A stretch of 14,515 nt of DNA from Hyphomicrobiales bacterium (GTDB lineage: Bacteria; Pseudomonadota; Alphaproteobacteria; Rhizobiales; Hyphomicrobiaceae): assembly GCA_017304275.1 (NCBI GenBank), contig JAFKKW010000213.1, positions 1-14,515 on the forward strand, given 5' to 3'. Below, in pieces: positions 1-7,816 of the stretch. The notes below the pieces were generated by a model. It saw only the letters and a list, made by a program, of their open reading frames with translations, made no database searches and had not been told where the DNA came from. How positions within the stretch are numbered: position 1 is the stretch's first letter; each line of letters starts with the position of its first letter. A program made the position numbers and the translations under genes.

Positions 1-1
1 T

Positions 2-532
2 CTCGTCTGGGTGCTCGTCACCGGCGGCCTGCACATCGACGGGCTGGGCGACGTGGCCGACGCGCTCGGCGCTGCACACGGCGATCGCGAGCGCTTCATC
101 ACGGTCGCGCGCGATCCCCATCTCGGCAGCTTCGGCGCCATCGCCATAACGTTGCAGCTCATGGCCAAGCTTGTGCTGCTGGCCGCCTTGGCCGAGCGTG
201 CGTCGTTTTACGAGCTGGTGGCTTGGCTCACCCTGGCAGCGGCCTGGGCGCGCTGGGCGACGCTCGTGTTGGGACGCACCGTGCCGCCGTTGACCGAAGG
301 CTTGGGAAGCCGTCTCGCCGCCGGCATCGAGATGCGCACGACCGTTCTCGAAGGTGTTGCCCTGGCACTCGTGTCGCTGCTCGTCGCACCCGTGTTGCTG
401 GCGGCGATCCCGATCGCGCTCGCTGTCGCGCTCTACTGGCGTCTTCGCCTCGGTGGCATGACCGGAGATTGCCACGGTGCGAGCATCGAAATAACGGAAT
501 CCCTTCTTCTGGTGGCACTCATCGCGGCATGA
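2..532 (+). CDS. cobS: Adenosylcobinamide-GDP ribazoletransferase CobS (5' partial)
   Basis: CobS joins adenosylcobinamide-GDP to alpha-ribazole(-phosphate), the last step of nucleotide loop assembly, and is an integral membrane protein. The reading frame is open to the left window edge, so the N-terminus is missing and about 176 residues remain. The family motif GGLHIDGLGDVAD, with its acidic metal-binding residues, is read near positions 23-61. RDPHLGSFGAIA follows, then several hydrophobic stretches, and the C-terminal signature GGMTGDCHGA lies close to the stop. A GTG at position 11 is not the true start, because conserved sequence continues upstream of it. cobD follows 66 nt downstream on the same strand, so the two are probably co-transcribed. 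The family assignment is firm from the paired motifs. Confidence 0.93.
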   Translation, partial: LVWVLVTGGLHIDGLGDVADALGAAHGDRERFITVARDPHLGSFGAIAITLQLMAKLVLLAALAERASFYELVAWLTLAAAWARWATLVLGRTVPPLTEGLGSRLAAGIEMRTTVLEGVALALVSLLVAPVLLAAIPIALAVALYWRLRLGGMTGDCHGASIEITESLLLVALIAA

Positions 533-598
533 GGCGTTGTTTCGCAACCCTCGCGCCTATGCTAGCACCACAGGTCCGACCGCCCCCACGGTGACCCG

Positions 599-1579
599 AT
601 GACATGCGCACTGGCGTTTCTTGCACTCCTGATCGAGGCCGTCGCCGGCTATCCGCAGGCGCTCGTGACGCGCATCGGCCATCCGGTGACGTGGATCGGC
701 GCATTGATCGCGCGTGCCGAGACCGCGTGGAACGAAGGCCATCTGTCGTTCGCGCGTGCCCGCCTGCGCGGCGTCCTTGCGCTCGCGACCGTGCTCCTCG
801 TCACCGTGTCCGCTGCGTTTCTGATCGATCACGGCCTGGATCTCGCGCTGCCGGCGTTTGCTGCGCTGGCCGTCGAGGCCGTGCTCGCGAGCACGCTGCT
901 CGCCGGCCGCAGCCTCGACGATCACGTCACGGATGTCGCCGAAGGCCTCGAGACCCGCGGCCTCAAGGGTGGGCGCCAGGCCGTCGCGCGCATCGTCGGC
1001 CGCGATCCCGAGACGTTGGACGAAGCCGGCGTCTCGCGCGCGGCTATCGAAAGCCTCGCCGAGAACTTCTCCGACGGCGTCGTCGCGCCGCTGTTCTGGA
1101 TGATCGTCGGCGGCCTGCCCGGATGCGCGCTCTACAAGGCGATCAACACCGCCGACAGCATGATCGGACACAAGTCCGAGCGCTATCTCGCCTTCGGCTG
1201 GGCGGCGGCCAGGCTCGACGATCTCGTCAACCTGCCGGCCTCACGACTGTCCGCGCTTTGGCTCGTGGCGGCCGCGCGGTTCATGCCGGGTGCCGACTGG
1301 CGCAAGGCGGCCTTGAGCGCGCTGACCGACGCGCCACGCCACCGGTCGCCGAATGCGGGCTGGCCGGAAGCGGCCATGGCGGGTGCGCTGGGGCTCGCGC
1401 TCGCTGGTCCGCGCAGCTACGGCGGCAAGCGCGTTGACGATGCCTGGATGGGCGACGGCCGGCGCGAAGCCACCGCCGCCGATATCCACCGTGCGCTGCG
1501 CCTCTACCGCATCGCCTACCTTCTTCAGGCGGCGGCCGTCGGCGTGCTTGCCGTGGTCGCCGTCCTGGTTCTGATGTGA
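599..1579 (+). CDS. cobD: Adenosylcobinamide-phosphate synthase CobD/CbiB
   Basis: This membrane enzyme attaches (R)-1-amino-2-propanol or its phosphate to adenosylcobyric acid, giving adenosylcobinamide (phosphate). At 326 aa it matches the usual family length. Conserved blocks are HPVTWIGALI (residues 28-37), ESLAENFSDGVVAPLFW (151-167), NTADSMIGHKSERY (183-196) and AARLDDLVNLPASRL (203-217). Hydrophobic segments lie near residues 1-17, 59-76, 82-103, 161-176 and 306-326, as expected for an inner-membrane protein. The ATG at 599 gives the usual N-terminus; no strong ribosome binding site is visible. The gene is called cbiB in the anaerobic-pathway nomenclature. Its stop is only 11 nt from the stop of the convergent gdhA, leaving almost no room for a dedicated terminator. 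Confidence 0.95.
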   Translation: MTCALAFLALLIEAVAGYPQALVTRIGHPVTWIGALIARAETAWNEGHLSFARARLRGVLALATVLLVTVSAAFLIDHGLDLALPAFAALAVEAVLASTLLAGRSLDDHVTDVAEGLETRGLKGGRQAVARIVGRDPETLDEAGVSRAAIESLAENFSDGVVAPLFWMIVGGLPGCALYKAINTADSMIGHKSERYLAFGWAAARLDDLVNLPASRLSALWLVAAARFMPGADWRKAALSALTDAPRHRSPNAGWPEAAMAGALGLALAGPRSYGGKRVDDAWMGDGRREATAADIHRALRLYRIAYLLQAAAVGVLAVVAVLVLM

Positions 1580-1590
1580 TCGGCTGGCGT

Positions 1591-2940
1591 TTACACGACG
1601 CCGAGCGCGCGCATCGCCTCCGCGACGCGGATGAAGCCGGCGACGTTGGCGCCGAGCACGTAGTTGCCGGGCGAGCCGTATTCGTCGGCCATCTCCGCGC
1701 AGCGGTCGTGGATGCCGTGCATGATGGTCGCGAGACGCTGCTCGGTTGCCTCGAAGCTCCAGGAGTCGCGCGAGGCGTTCTGCTGCATCTCGAGTGCGCT
1801 CGTCGCGACGCCGCCCGCGTTGGCTGCCTTTCCGGGGCCGAACAGCACGCCGGCATCGAGGAACACGCGGACCGCCTCTGGCGTGCTCGGCATGTTGGCG
1901 CCTTCACCCACGGCGACGACGCCGTTCTTGACCAGCGTGCGCGCGTCCTGTCCGTTGAGCTCGTTCTGCGTCGCGGACGGCATGGCGATGTCGGCCGGCA
2001 CGTCCCAGATGCGCCCGCCAGCGACGTAGGTCGCGCCCGCGCCCCGCGCGGCGGCATAGTCCGCGACGCGTCCGCGCTTCGTCTCCTTGATCTCCTTGAG
2101 CAGCTCGAGATCGATGCCCTTGCCCGTCTCTTCGACGACATATCCGTTCGAATCCGAGCAGGCGATGACGCGTCCGCCGAGCTGACGCATCTTCTCGATC
2201 GTGTAGATGGCGACGTTTCCGGCGCCCGAGACGAGCACCGTCTTGCCCTCGAGACTCTGTTTGCGCCGCTTGAGCATGCGCTCGACGAAATAGACCGCGC
2301 CATAGCCGGTCGCTTCCGTGCGCACGCGCGATCCGCCCCAGGTAAGCCCCTTGCCGGTCAGCACGCCGGACTCGTAGCGGTTCGTCATGCGCTTGTACTG
2401 GCCGAACATGTAGCCGATCTCGCGCTGCCCGACTCCGATATCGCCCGCCGGCACGTCCGTGTACTCGCCGAGGTGTCGTGCAAGCTCGGTCATGAACGAC
2501 TGGCAGAAGCGCATGATCTCGCCGTCGGAGCGGCCCTTCGGATCGAAGTCGGAGCCGCCCTTGCCGCCGCCGATCGGCATGCCGGTGAGCGCGTTCTTGA
2601 AGATCTGCTCGAAGCCGAGAAACTTGATCGTGCCGAGCAGCACGGTCGGATGAAAGCGGATGCCGCCCTTGTACGGTCCGAGGGCCGAGTTGAACTGCAC
2701 GCGGAAGCCGCGGTTGATCTGCACGCGGCCCTTGTCGTCGACCCACGGCACGCGGAAGATGATCTGTCGTTCCGGTTCGCAGATCCGCTCGATCAGCGCG
2801 CCCTCGGCGTAATGGGGATGCTTGGCGATGACGGCGCCGAGCGAGTCGAGGACCTCGCGCACGGCCTGATGAAATTCGTCCTCGCCTGGATTGCGGCGCA
2901 GCACGTCCGCGTAGATAGGCTCGAGTTTTTCGTCCAGCAT
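1591..2940 (-). CDS. gdhA: NADP-type glutamate dehydrogenase
   Basis: Catalyses reductive amination of 2-oxoglutarate with ammonium to glutamate in the cytoplasm, and the reverse reaction. The 449-aa length is that of the hexameric small GDH class. Visible motifs are GPYKGGIRFHPTV (residues 88-100), the catalytic-lysine block GMPIGGGKGGSDFDPKGRSD (120-139, Lys127), DVPAGDIGVGQREIGYMFG (162-180), TGKGLTWGGS (195-204) and a Rossmann GAGNVA (239-244) followed by CSDSNG (261-266). NADP preference is inferred from similarity to the enterobacterial GdhA type. A purine-rich GGGGGAAG lies about 9 nt before the ATG and supports this start. The gene sits between cobD and cobQ but has no role in B12 synthesis. 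The 161-nt gap upstream (2941-3101) contains a short CCCGG-type palindrome near 3006-3021 and an A-rich stretch near 3047-3092; I see no clear promoter or terminator there. Confidence 0.95.
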   Translation of the reverse strand: MLDEKLEPIYADVLRRNPGEDEFHQAVREVLDSLGAVIAKHPHYAEGALIERICEPERQIIFRVPWVDDKGRVQINRGFRVQFNSALGPYKGGIRFHPTVLLGTIKFLGFEQIFKNALTGMPIGGGKGGSDFDPKGRSDGEIMRFCQSFMTELARHLGEYTDVPAGDIGVGQREIGYMFGQYKRMTNRYESGVLTGKGLTWGGSRVRTEATGYGAVYFVERMLKRRKQSLEGKTVLVSGAGNVAIYTIEKMRQLGGRVIACSDSNGYVVEETGKGIDLELLKEIKETKRGRVADYAAARGAGATYVAGGRIWDVPADIAMPSATQNELNGQDARTLVKNGVVAVGEGANMPSTPEAVRVFLDAGVLFGPGKAANAGGVATSALEMQQNASRDSWSFEATEQRLATIMHGIHDRCAEMADEYGSPGNYVLGANVAGFIRVAEAMRALGVV

Positions 2941-3101
2941 TTCGGCAGTCTTCCCCCGGTCTCGTTCGTCAGGACAAAAAGGCGGGGCAAGCCCGTCTCT
3001 TGCGACCCCGGGCTAAGCCGGGCGTCGGGCGGGGTGGTGTAACCGGAAAAACGGGGAAAGTGCATAAAAAAGCATCATACCGCCTAAAAATCGATCAGAC
3101 G

Positions 3102-4595
3102 TCAGAGCGGCGGCGACGGGGGCGTTTGCGAGCGCGCGAGCCCGAGCAGCGCCTCGCAGTCGATGTGCGCCGCGAGATGGTCGGCAAGCCGGTCGAGCGT
3201 CGCCTCGAGATCGTGCGCGTAGTCGAGCCGGGAGCCCGCCGCCCCGATCCTCTCGAGCCACGCCGCGCGCTGCGCCTCGTGCGCGAACAGGCCATGCACG
3301 TAGCAACCCGCGATCCGTCCGTCGGCGCTCACGGCCCCGTCCGGCCGGCCGCCCGCAATGGCGAGCAGCGGACGATCCGTACCCGGGCCGATGCTTTCCC
3401 CGACATGCATCTCGTAACCCGCGAACGGCGTCCCCGTGCCCCAGGACGAGCCTTGCACCTCGCAAAGGGCCTTCGCGCCGCGCAAGGTCGTGGCGACGTC
3501 GAGGTATCCGAGGCCTGCCACGGTCTGCGCCGGGCCTTCGATGCCCTCCGGATCGCTGACGGATCGACCGAGCATCTGGTAGCCGCCGCAGACGCCCAGC
3601 ACATGCCCGCCGCGGCGGATGTGGGCCGCGAGGTCGATGTCCCAACCGGCGGCGCGGAGCGCGCCAAGGTCCGCGATCGTCGACTTGGAGCCCGGCAGGA
3701 TGACGAGCTGCGCTGCGGCGGGCAGCACGGCGCCGGGATGCACGAACACGATCTCGACCGACTCATCGAGCCGCAGCGGATCGAAATCGTCGAAGTTGGA
3801 GATATGTGGATAGGCGAGCACGGCAATGAGCGGCTTGTCGGTCTTGCGCGGGCCGGCTGCGTAGCCGTCGAGCGCGAGCGCGTCTTCCGCCGGCAGCCTC
3901 CGCGCGTCGGCGAAATAGGAAACCAGTCCGAGCGGTGTCCATCCGGTTCGCGCGGCGATGGCGCTCATGCCGTCGTCGAACAGCTTCGCATCGCCGCGGA
4001 ACTTGTTGACGAGGAACCCTTCGATCATCGCCGCGTCCTCGAGCGGCAGCACGGCCCTGGTCCCGACGAGGCTCGCGATCACGCCGCCGCGGTCGATGTC
4101 GCCGATCAGCACCACCGGAACGCCCGCCGCGCGCGCAAAGCCCAGGTTTGCGATATCGCCGCCGCGCAGGTTGACCTCCGCCACCGAGCCCGCCCCCTCG
4201 ACGAGCACCAGGTCCGCCTCCTCCGAAAGAAGACGGAAGCTTGCCAGTACGGGCGCCATCAGCGTCGGCCTCATGGCGAGGAACGCCGCCGATTCCACGC
4301 AGCCGACGATCTTCCCATGTACGACGACCTGCGCCCCGGTGTCGCTCTGCGGCTTGAGCAGAACCGGATTCATATGCACGGTCGGGGCCACCATCGCCGC
4401 CCGCGCCTGCAACGCTTGTGCGCGTCCGATCTCGCCGCCGTCCGCGGTCACGGCGGCATTGTTGCTCATGTTCTGCGGCTTGAACGGACGCACCCGAAGC
4501 CCGTGTCGCGTGAACAGGCGGGCTAGCCCGGCGACGATCAGCGACTTGCCGACGTCCGACCCCGTGCCCGCCAGCATGATCGCGCGCGCCGTCAT
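3102..4595 (-). CDS. cobQ: Cobyric acid synthase CobQ
   Basis: ATP- and glutamine-dependent amidation of side chains b, d, e and g of adenosylcobyrinic acid a,c-diamide, giving adenosylcobyric acid. The 497-aa product has an N-terminal dethiobiotin-synthetase-like ATPase with P-loop GTGSDVGKS (residues 10-18), FKPQNMSNN (38-46) and VEGAGS (132-137). The C-terminal part is a class I glutamine amidotransferase domain with nucleophile Cys336 in GVCGGYQMLG, YEMHVG (394-399) and His434 in GCYVHGLF. The frame is open further upstream, but the ATG at 4595 begins exactly where family homology starts and overlaps the cobU stop as ATGA, so I chose it. The gene is translationally coupled to cobU. The last residues (TPPSPPL) are a low-complexity tail. 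Confidence 0.95.
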   Translation of the reverse strand: MTARAIMLAGTGSDVGKSLIVAGLARLFTRHGLRVRPFKPQNMSNNAAVTADGGEIGRAQALQARAAMVAPTVHMNPVLLKPQSDTGAQVVVHGKIVGCVESAAFLAMRPTLMAPVLASFRLLSEEADLVLVEGAGSVAEVNLRGGDIANLGFARAAGVPVVLIGDIDRGGVIASLVGTRAVLPLEDAAMIEGFLVNKFRGDAKLFDDGMSAIAARTGWTPLGLVSYFADARRLPAEDALALDGYAAGPRKTDKPLIAVLAYPHISNFDDFDPLRLDESVEIVFVHPGAVLPAAAQLVILPGSKSTIADLGALRAAGWDIDLAAHIRRGGHVLGVCGGYQMLGRSVSDPEGIEGPAQTVAGLGYLDVATTLRGAKALCEVQGSSWGTGTPFAGYEMHVGESIGPGTDRPLLAIAGGRPDGAVSADGRIAGCYVHGLFAHEAQRAAWLERIGAAGSRLDYAHDLEATLDRLADHLAAHIDCEALLGLARSQTPPSPPL

Positions 4596-5125
4596 GATCC
4601 GGGTTGCTTGAGGGTGAGCGGAAGCCCAGCCGCCATGAGCACTACGGTGTCCGCGATGGCTGCCACCGCCGCATTGAGCCGTCCTTGCTCGTCGCGGAAC
4701 GCGCGCGCCAGCGCATTGTCCGGCACGATGCCGAGCCCCACCTCGTTCGAGACGACCACGATCGGCCCCCTCGCTACCTCGAGCGCCGCTAGAAGAGCGG
4801 CGCGGTCGGCCTCGACGTCGCGCGCCGCGAGCATGACGTTGCTGAGCCAGAGCGTGAGGCAGTCGACCAGCATCGCCTGTGCATCGCCCATGCCGGCGCG
4901 GATCGCATCGGCCAGCGCCAGCGGCACTTCGCGCGTGCTCCACCCCGGCCCCCGGCGTGCGGCATGATGCGCGATACGCGCGGCCATCTCGGCGTCCCGC
5001 GCTTCGCCTGTCGCCACATACACCCATGGGCCGGGCTGCGCCGTGACGAGCCCCTCCGCAAACCGGCTCTTTCCCGAGCGTGCGCCGCCGAGAACGAAGG
5101 TGAGACGGGGCAGAGACGTGGTCAT
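4592..5125 (-). CDS. cobU: Bifunctional adenosylcobinamide kinase / adenosylcobinamide-phosphate guanylyltransferase CobU (CobP)
   Basis: Phosphorylates adenosylcobinamide and then transfers GMP from GTP, giving adenosylcobinamide-GDP, the substrate of CobS. The 177-aa product is of standard length. The P-loop GGARSGKS is at residues 13-20. YVATGEARDAEM (36-47) and the IAHH pair (His53/54) mark the region of the guanylylated histidine. LVDCLTLWLSN (86-96), VVSNEVGLGIVPDN (124-137) and RDEQGRLN (144-151) complete the family signature. It is the first gene of a leftward cobU-cobQ pair with a 4-nt overlap and diverges from the DUF1636 gene. Only a weak AGGGC is seen before the ATG, so the start rests mainly on the conserved N-terminus. 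Confidence 0.95.
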   Translation of the reverse strand: MTTSLPRLTFVLGGARSGKSRFAEGLVTAQPGPWVYVATGEARDAEMAARIAHHAARRGPGWSTREVPLALADAIRAGMGDAQAMLVDCLTLWLSNVMLAARDVEADRAALLAALEVARGPIVVVSNEVGLGIVPDNALARAFRDEQGRLNAAVAAIADTVVLMAAGLPLTLKQPGS

Positions 5126-5157
5126 GAGCGGGCCCTGGCGCGAAAAACCGCCTTTGT

Positions 5158-5186
5158 TTGACAGGACTTGTACGCAAAGGCTATCT
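5158..5186 (+). promoter_or_regulatory. Sigma-70-type promoter for the DUF1636-cobA-cobB-bluB genes
   Basis: TTGACA at 5158-5163 and CTATCT at 5181-5186 are separated by exactly 17 nt. This closely fits the alphaproteobacterial housekeeping pattern (TTGAC-N17-CTATnT). Transcription would start near 5192-5194, about 50 nt before the TTG codon at 5243. It lies in the divergent gap between cobU and the DUF1636 gene and faces the rightward B12 genes. Read from sequence only. Confidence 0.6.
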
Positions 5187-5197
5187 CAATCCGTACC

Positions 5198-5214
5198 GGC
5201 CCGCTGCGCGGGCC
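5198..5214 (+). repeat. GC-rich hairpin in the leader of the rightward B12 operon
   Basis: GGCCCGC (5198-5204), a 3-nt loop TGC and GCGGGCC (5208-5214) form a perfect 7-bp stem directly after the predicted transcription start. No T-run follows, so it does not look like an intrinsic terminator. It could stabilise the transcript or bind a regulator. I see no cobalamin riboswitch core in this gap. Confidence 0.45.
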
Positions 5215-5242
5215 ATCCTGACCTCACAGCATCGCCAAGCCC

Positions 5243-5659
5243 TTGACCGCTTCGCCCGAAACACCTGGCAGCGAGCCCGCTGCCGCCGCGACGATTTTCG
5301 TGTGCACCACCTGCCGGCGCAAGCGCGCCGACGTGCCGGAAGGCTACGATCTGCCCGGCAAGGACCTTGCACGCATCCTCGCGAGCGAGGTGGCGCGCCG
5401 CGGCCTGACCGAGCTGACCGTGACGCCCGTCGAGTGCCTTGCCGTTTGCCGGCGGCCCTGTACGGTGGCGTTCGCGGGCCCCGCCAAATGGACCCATCTC
5501 GTCGGCGACCTCGACGCGGAAGCCCACGTCGGCGACATCGTGACGGCGGCGCTCGCGTTCGCACGGGCGCCTGACGGTATCGTGCCGTGGGCCGAGCGGC
5601 CGCAATCGATCCGCAACGGCGGACTGGCCCGCGTACCGCCGCTCGGGTTCAAGCCCTAG
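5243..5659 (+). CDS. DUF1636 family predicted metal-binding protein
   Basis: A small (138 aa) cytoplasmic protein of the DUF1636 family, often annotated as a predicted metal-binding protein. It has five cysteines in the arrangement CTTC (Cys21, Cys24) and CLAVCRRPC (Cys65, Cys69, Cys73). This spacing resembles thioredoxin-like [2Fe-2S] ferredoxins, so it may carry an iron-sulfur cluster or bind another metal such as cobalt. The C-terminal part has FAGPAKWTHLVGDLD and DGIVPWAERPQ, typical of the family. The frame is closed by an upstream TGA at 5219, so the only early start is TTG at 5243; no good ribosome binding site precedes it. It is first in the cobA-cobB-bluB run, 49 nt before cobA. Its exact function is unknown; a role in cobalt handling or corrin redox chemistry is inferred from position only. 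Confidence 0.82.
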   Translation: MTASPETPGSEPAAAATIFVCTTCRRKRADVPEGYDLPGKDLARILASEVARRGLTELTVTPVECLAVCRRPCTVAFAGPAKWTHLVGDLDAEAHVGDIVTAALAFARAPDGIVPWAERPQSIRNGGLARVPPLGFKP

Positions 5660-5708
5660 GTCATGACCGGACCGATGCTCCAGCACGCCAAGCGATCGTG
5701 AAACGTCC

Positions 5709-6500
5709 ATGAATTTTCCACCCGACATCTTTCCGCCGTTCCCGGACATGGCACCGGGCGAGGTCTGGCTGGTCGGGGCAGGGCCGGGCGATCCGCGCCT
5801 GCTGACCGTCATGGCGATTCACGCGCTGCGCTCCGCCGACAGCATCATTCACGATGCGCTGGTCGATAAGCGCATCCTGCGGCTCGCGCGCGACGGCGCG
5901 GAGATCCACTTCGCGGGCAAGCGCGGCGGCCGCCCGTCTCCGCAGCAGCGCGACATCAACGAGCGGATCGTCGCCGAGGCGAAAAAAGGCCGTCGCGTGC
6001 TCCGGCTGAAGGGGGGAGACCCGTTCGTGTTCGGCCGCGGCGGCGAGGAGGCGCACGCGCTCGTGCGCGAGGGCATCCCGTTCCGCATCGTGCCCGGTCT
6101 CACATCCGGGCTCGCCGCGCCCGCGCTCGCCGGCATCCCCGCGACCACGCGCGAGACGAACCACGCCGTCATCCTCGCCGCCGGCCACCGCGCCGAGGGC
6201 GACAACGCGGCCCGCGCCTGGGAGGCGCTCGCCGCCACCGGCCAGCCGATCATCCTCTACATGGCGCTCGCGCAGCTCGACGAGATCGTGGCGGCCTTCC
6301 TGCGCGGCGGTCTGAGCCCCGGAACGCCCGCAGCCATCATCTCGCACGCAACTGCCACGGACGAGCGCATTGTCGAGACACGCCTCTCGGATCTGGTACG
6401 CGATGCGAGATCGAACGCCGTCGAAGGGCCGGCCGTCATCGTCGTCGGCGCCATCGCCGGACTGCGAGCCGTGCTCGCCTCAGGCATGGTGAAGCCGTGA
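5709..6500 (+). CDS. cobA: Uroporphyrinogen-III C-methyltransferase (SUMT) CobA
   Basis: Uses two S-adenosylmethionine molecules to convert uroporphyrinogen III to precorrin-2, the branch point into corrins and siroheme. The 263-aa single-domain form has the N-terminal signature VGAGPGDPRLLT (residues 22-33), HDALV (48-52), GKRGGRPSPQQ (70-80), the SAM-site block RLKGGDPFVFGRGGEE (99-114) and VPGLTSGLAAPALAGIPATTR (from 128). There is no CysG-type oxidase/ferrochelatase domain, so it is a cobalamin-type CobA and not a siroheme synthase fusion. It follows the DUF1636 gene by 49 nt, and its stop overlaps the cobB GTG start by 4 nt (GTGA). An alternative start at Met14 is possible, since neither site has a strong ribosome binding site. 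The name should not be confused with enteric cobA (adenosyltransferase). Confidence 0.95.
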   Translation: MNFPPDIFPPFPDMAPGEVWLVGAGPGDPRLLTVMAIHALRSADSIIHDALVDKRILRLARDGAEIHFAGKRGGRPSPQQRDINERIVAEAKKGRRVLRLKGGDPFVFGRGGEEAHALVREGIPFRIVPGLTSGLAAPALAGIPATTRETNHAVILAAGHRAEGDNAARAWEALAATGQPIILYMALAQLDEIVAAFLRGGLSPGTPAAIISHATATDERIVETRLSDLVRDARSNAVEGPAVIVVGAIAGLRAVLASGMVKP

Positions 6501-7816
6501 GTGCGCCCGGCATCGTCATCGCGGCACCGGCGTCGGGGTCCGGCAAGACGACGGTGACGCTGGGCCTCATCCGCGCGCTCGCACGGCGCGGATACGCTGT
6601 GCAACCATTCAAGTGCGGCCCCGATTACATCGATCCCGCCTTCCACACGGCCGCTGCCGGTCGCGCCTCGCACAACCTCGATACGTGGGCCATGCGCCGC
6701 ACCGTCATCGATGCCGTCATACAGCGGGAAAGCAAGGATGCCGCCATCGTCATCGCCGAGGGCGTCATGGGAGTGTTCGACGGCGTGGCGGAGCCCGGTC
6801 GGGCCGGCCACGCCTCGACCGCCGAACTCGCCGCGTTGACCGGATGGCCGATCGTGCTGGTGCTTGACGTATCGGCCCAAGCGGAAACGGCGGCAGCGGT
6901 AACGCTCGGCTGTGCGCGTTATCGGTCTGATGTCGAGATCGCGGGTGTCATTCTGAACCGCGTCGCGGGAGACGCCCACGCACGCATGATCACGCCCGCG
7001 CTTGCCAAGATCGGGATCGCGTGCTTCGGCGCGCTACCGCGCCGCGACGACCTCGCCTTGCCCGAACGTCATCTGGGGCTGGTGCAGGCGGCCGAGACGA
7101 CGGACCTCGACGCACGCCTCGACCGCATCGCCGGCGCGGTCGCGGATGCCGTCGACCTCGATGCTATCCTCGCCGTCGCGCGTCCGGCGCGGACGTCGCA
7201 TGTCGAAACCCGCGCGCCGCTTCCCCCACCGGGACAACGCATCGCGCTTGCGCAGGACGCCGCCTTCGCCTTCACCTATCCGCATATCGTTGCCGGTTGG
7301 CGTCACGCCGGCGCCGACGTGGTTCCCTTCTCGCCGCTGGCCGATGAGGCCCCCGATCCGGGTGCAGACGCCGTATGGCTGCCCGGCGGCTATCCGGAGT
7401 TGCACGCAGGCCGCTTGGCCGCGGCAAGCCGTTTTCACGACGGCCTCAAGACGCTTGCCGCGAAAGGATGCGTAGTTCACGGCGAGTGCGGCGGCTACAT
7501 GGTGCTCGGCGCCGGCCTCGAGGATGCGGACGGCGTGCGCCATGCCATGACGGGCCTGCTCGGCGTCGAGACCTCGTTCGCGAAGCCACGGATGACACTG
7601 GGTTACCGCCGCGCGCGTCTATTGGCGGCGTCTGCCCTCGGTCCGCCCGGCACCGAAATCAAGGGGCATGAATTCCATTTCGCGACCGTCACTGCCCATG
7701 CCGAAGAGCCGCTGTTGGCCGCCGCGGAGGCGAGCGGCGCTGCGGTCGCGGAGTGCGGCGCGCGGCGCGGCATGGTGACCGGGACCTTCCTCCATGTCAT
7801 CGACAGGGCAGCGTGA
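6497..7816 (+). CDS. cobB: Hydrogenobyrinic (cobyrinic) acid a,c-diamide synthase CobB
   Basis: ATP- and glutamine-dependent amidation of the a and c acetate side chains of (hydrogeno)byrinic acid. The 439-aa product has P-loop APASGSGKTT (residues 10-19), FKCGPDYIDPAFH (38-50) and VMGVFDG (90-96) in the ATPase half. WLPGGYPELHA (294-304) and the amidotransferase nucleophile Cys331 in HGECGGYMVLG follow, with GHEFHFATV (390-398) near the end. The start is GTG at 6497, overlapping the cobA stop, and its stop shares a base with the bluB ATG. It therefore sits in a tight, probably translationally coupled run. In an aerobic-pathway organism the physiological substrate would be hydrogenobyrinic acid; this follows from family knowledge and bluB context, not from the sequence alone. 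Confidence 0.95.
   Translation: MSAPGIVIAAPASGSGKTTVTLGLIRALARRGYAVQPFKCGPDYIDPAFHTAAAGRASHNLDTWAMRRTVIDAVIQRESKDAAIVIAEGVMGVFDGVAEPGRAGHASTAELAALTGWPIVLVLDVSAQAETAAAVTLGCARYRSDVEIAGVILNRVAGDAHARMITPALAKIGIACFGALPRRDDLALPERHLGLVQAAETTDLDARLDRIAGAVADAVDLDAILAVARPARTSHVETRAPLPPPGQRIALAQDAAFAFTYPHIVAGWRHAGADVVPFSPLADEAPDPGADAVWLPGGYPELHAGRLAAASRFHDGLKTLAAKGCVVHGECGGYMVLGAGLEDADGVRHAMTGLLGVETSFAKPRMTLGYRRARLLAASALGPPGTEIKGHEFHFATVTAHAEEPLLAAAEASGAAVAECGARRGMVTGTFLHVIDRAA

Noticed and set aside
1586..1602. Bidirectional terminator between cobD and gdhA (GGCGT/ACGCC)
   Set aside because: Only 5 bp with a 7-nt loop and no T-run on either side; it also overlaps the gdhA stop. Too weak to call.
3006..3021. 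CCCGGGCTAAGCCGGG intergenic palindrome as a repeat element
   Set aside because: Short and imperfect, with no second copy found in the window; probably a chance GC-rich motif.
3102..5177. Reading cobQ as a 691-aa fusion starting at 5177
   Set aside because: The first 194 residues are an out-of-frame shadow of cobU. Family homology begins at the ATG at 4595, which overlaps the cobU stop.
5253..5280. Cobalamin riboswitch B12-box-like string (near CCCGAAACACCTGGCAG)
   Set aside because: It lies inside the DUF1636 coding start, the match is loose and no surrounding riboswitch helices are seen.
7753..7815. Longer bluB N-terminus starting at 7753
   Set aside because: These codons lie inside cobB in another frame and do not resemble BluB. 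The ATG at 7816 fits family length and coupling.
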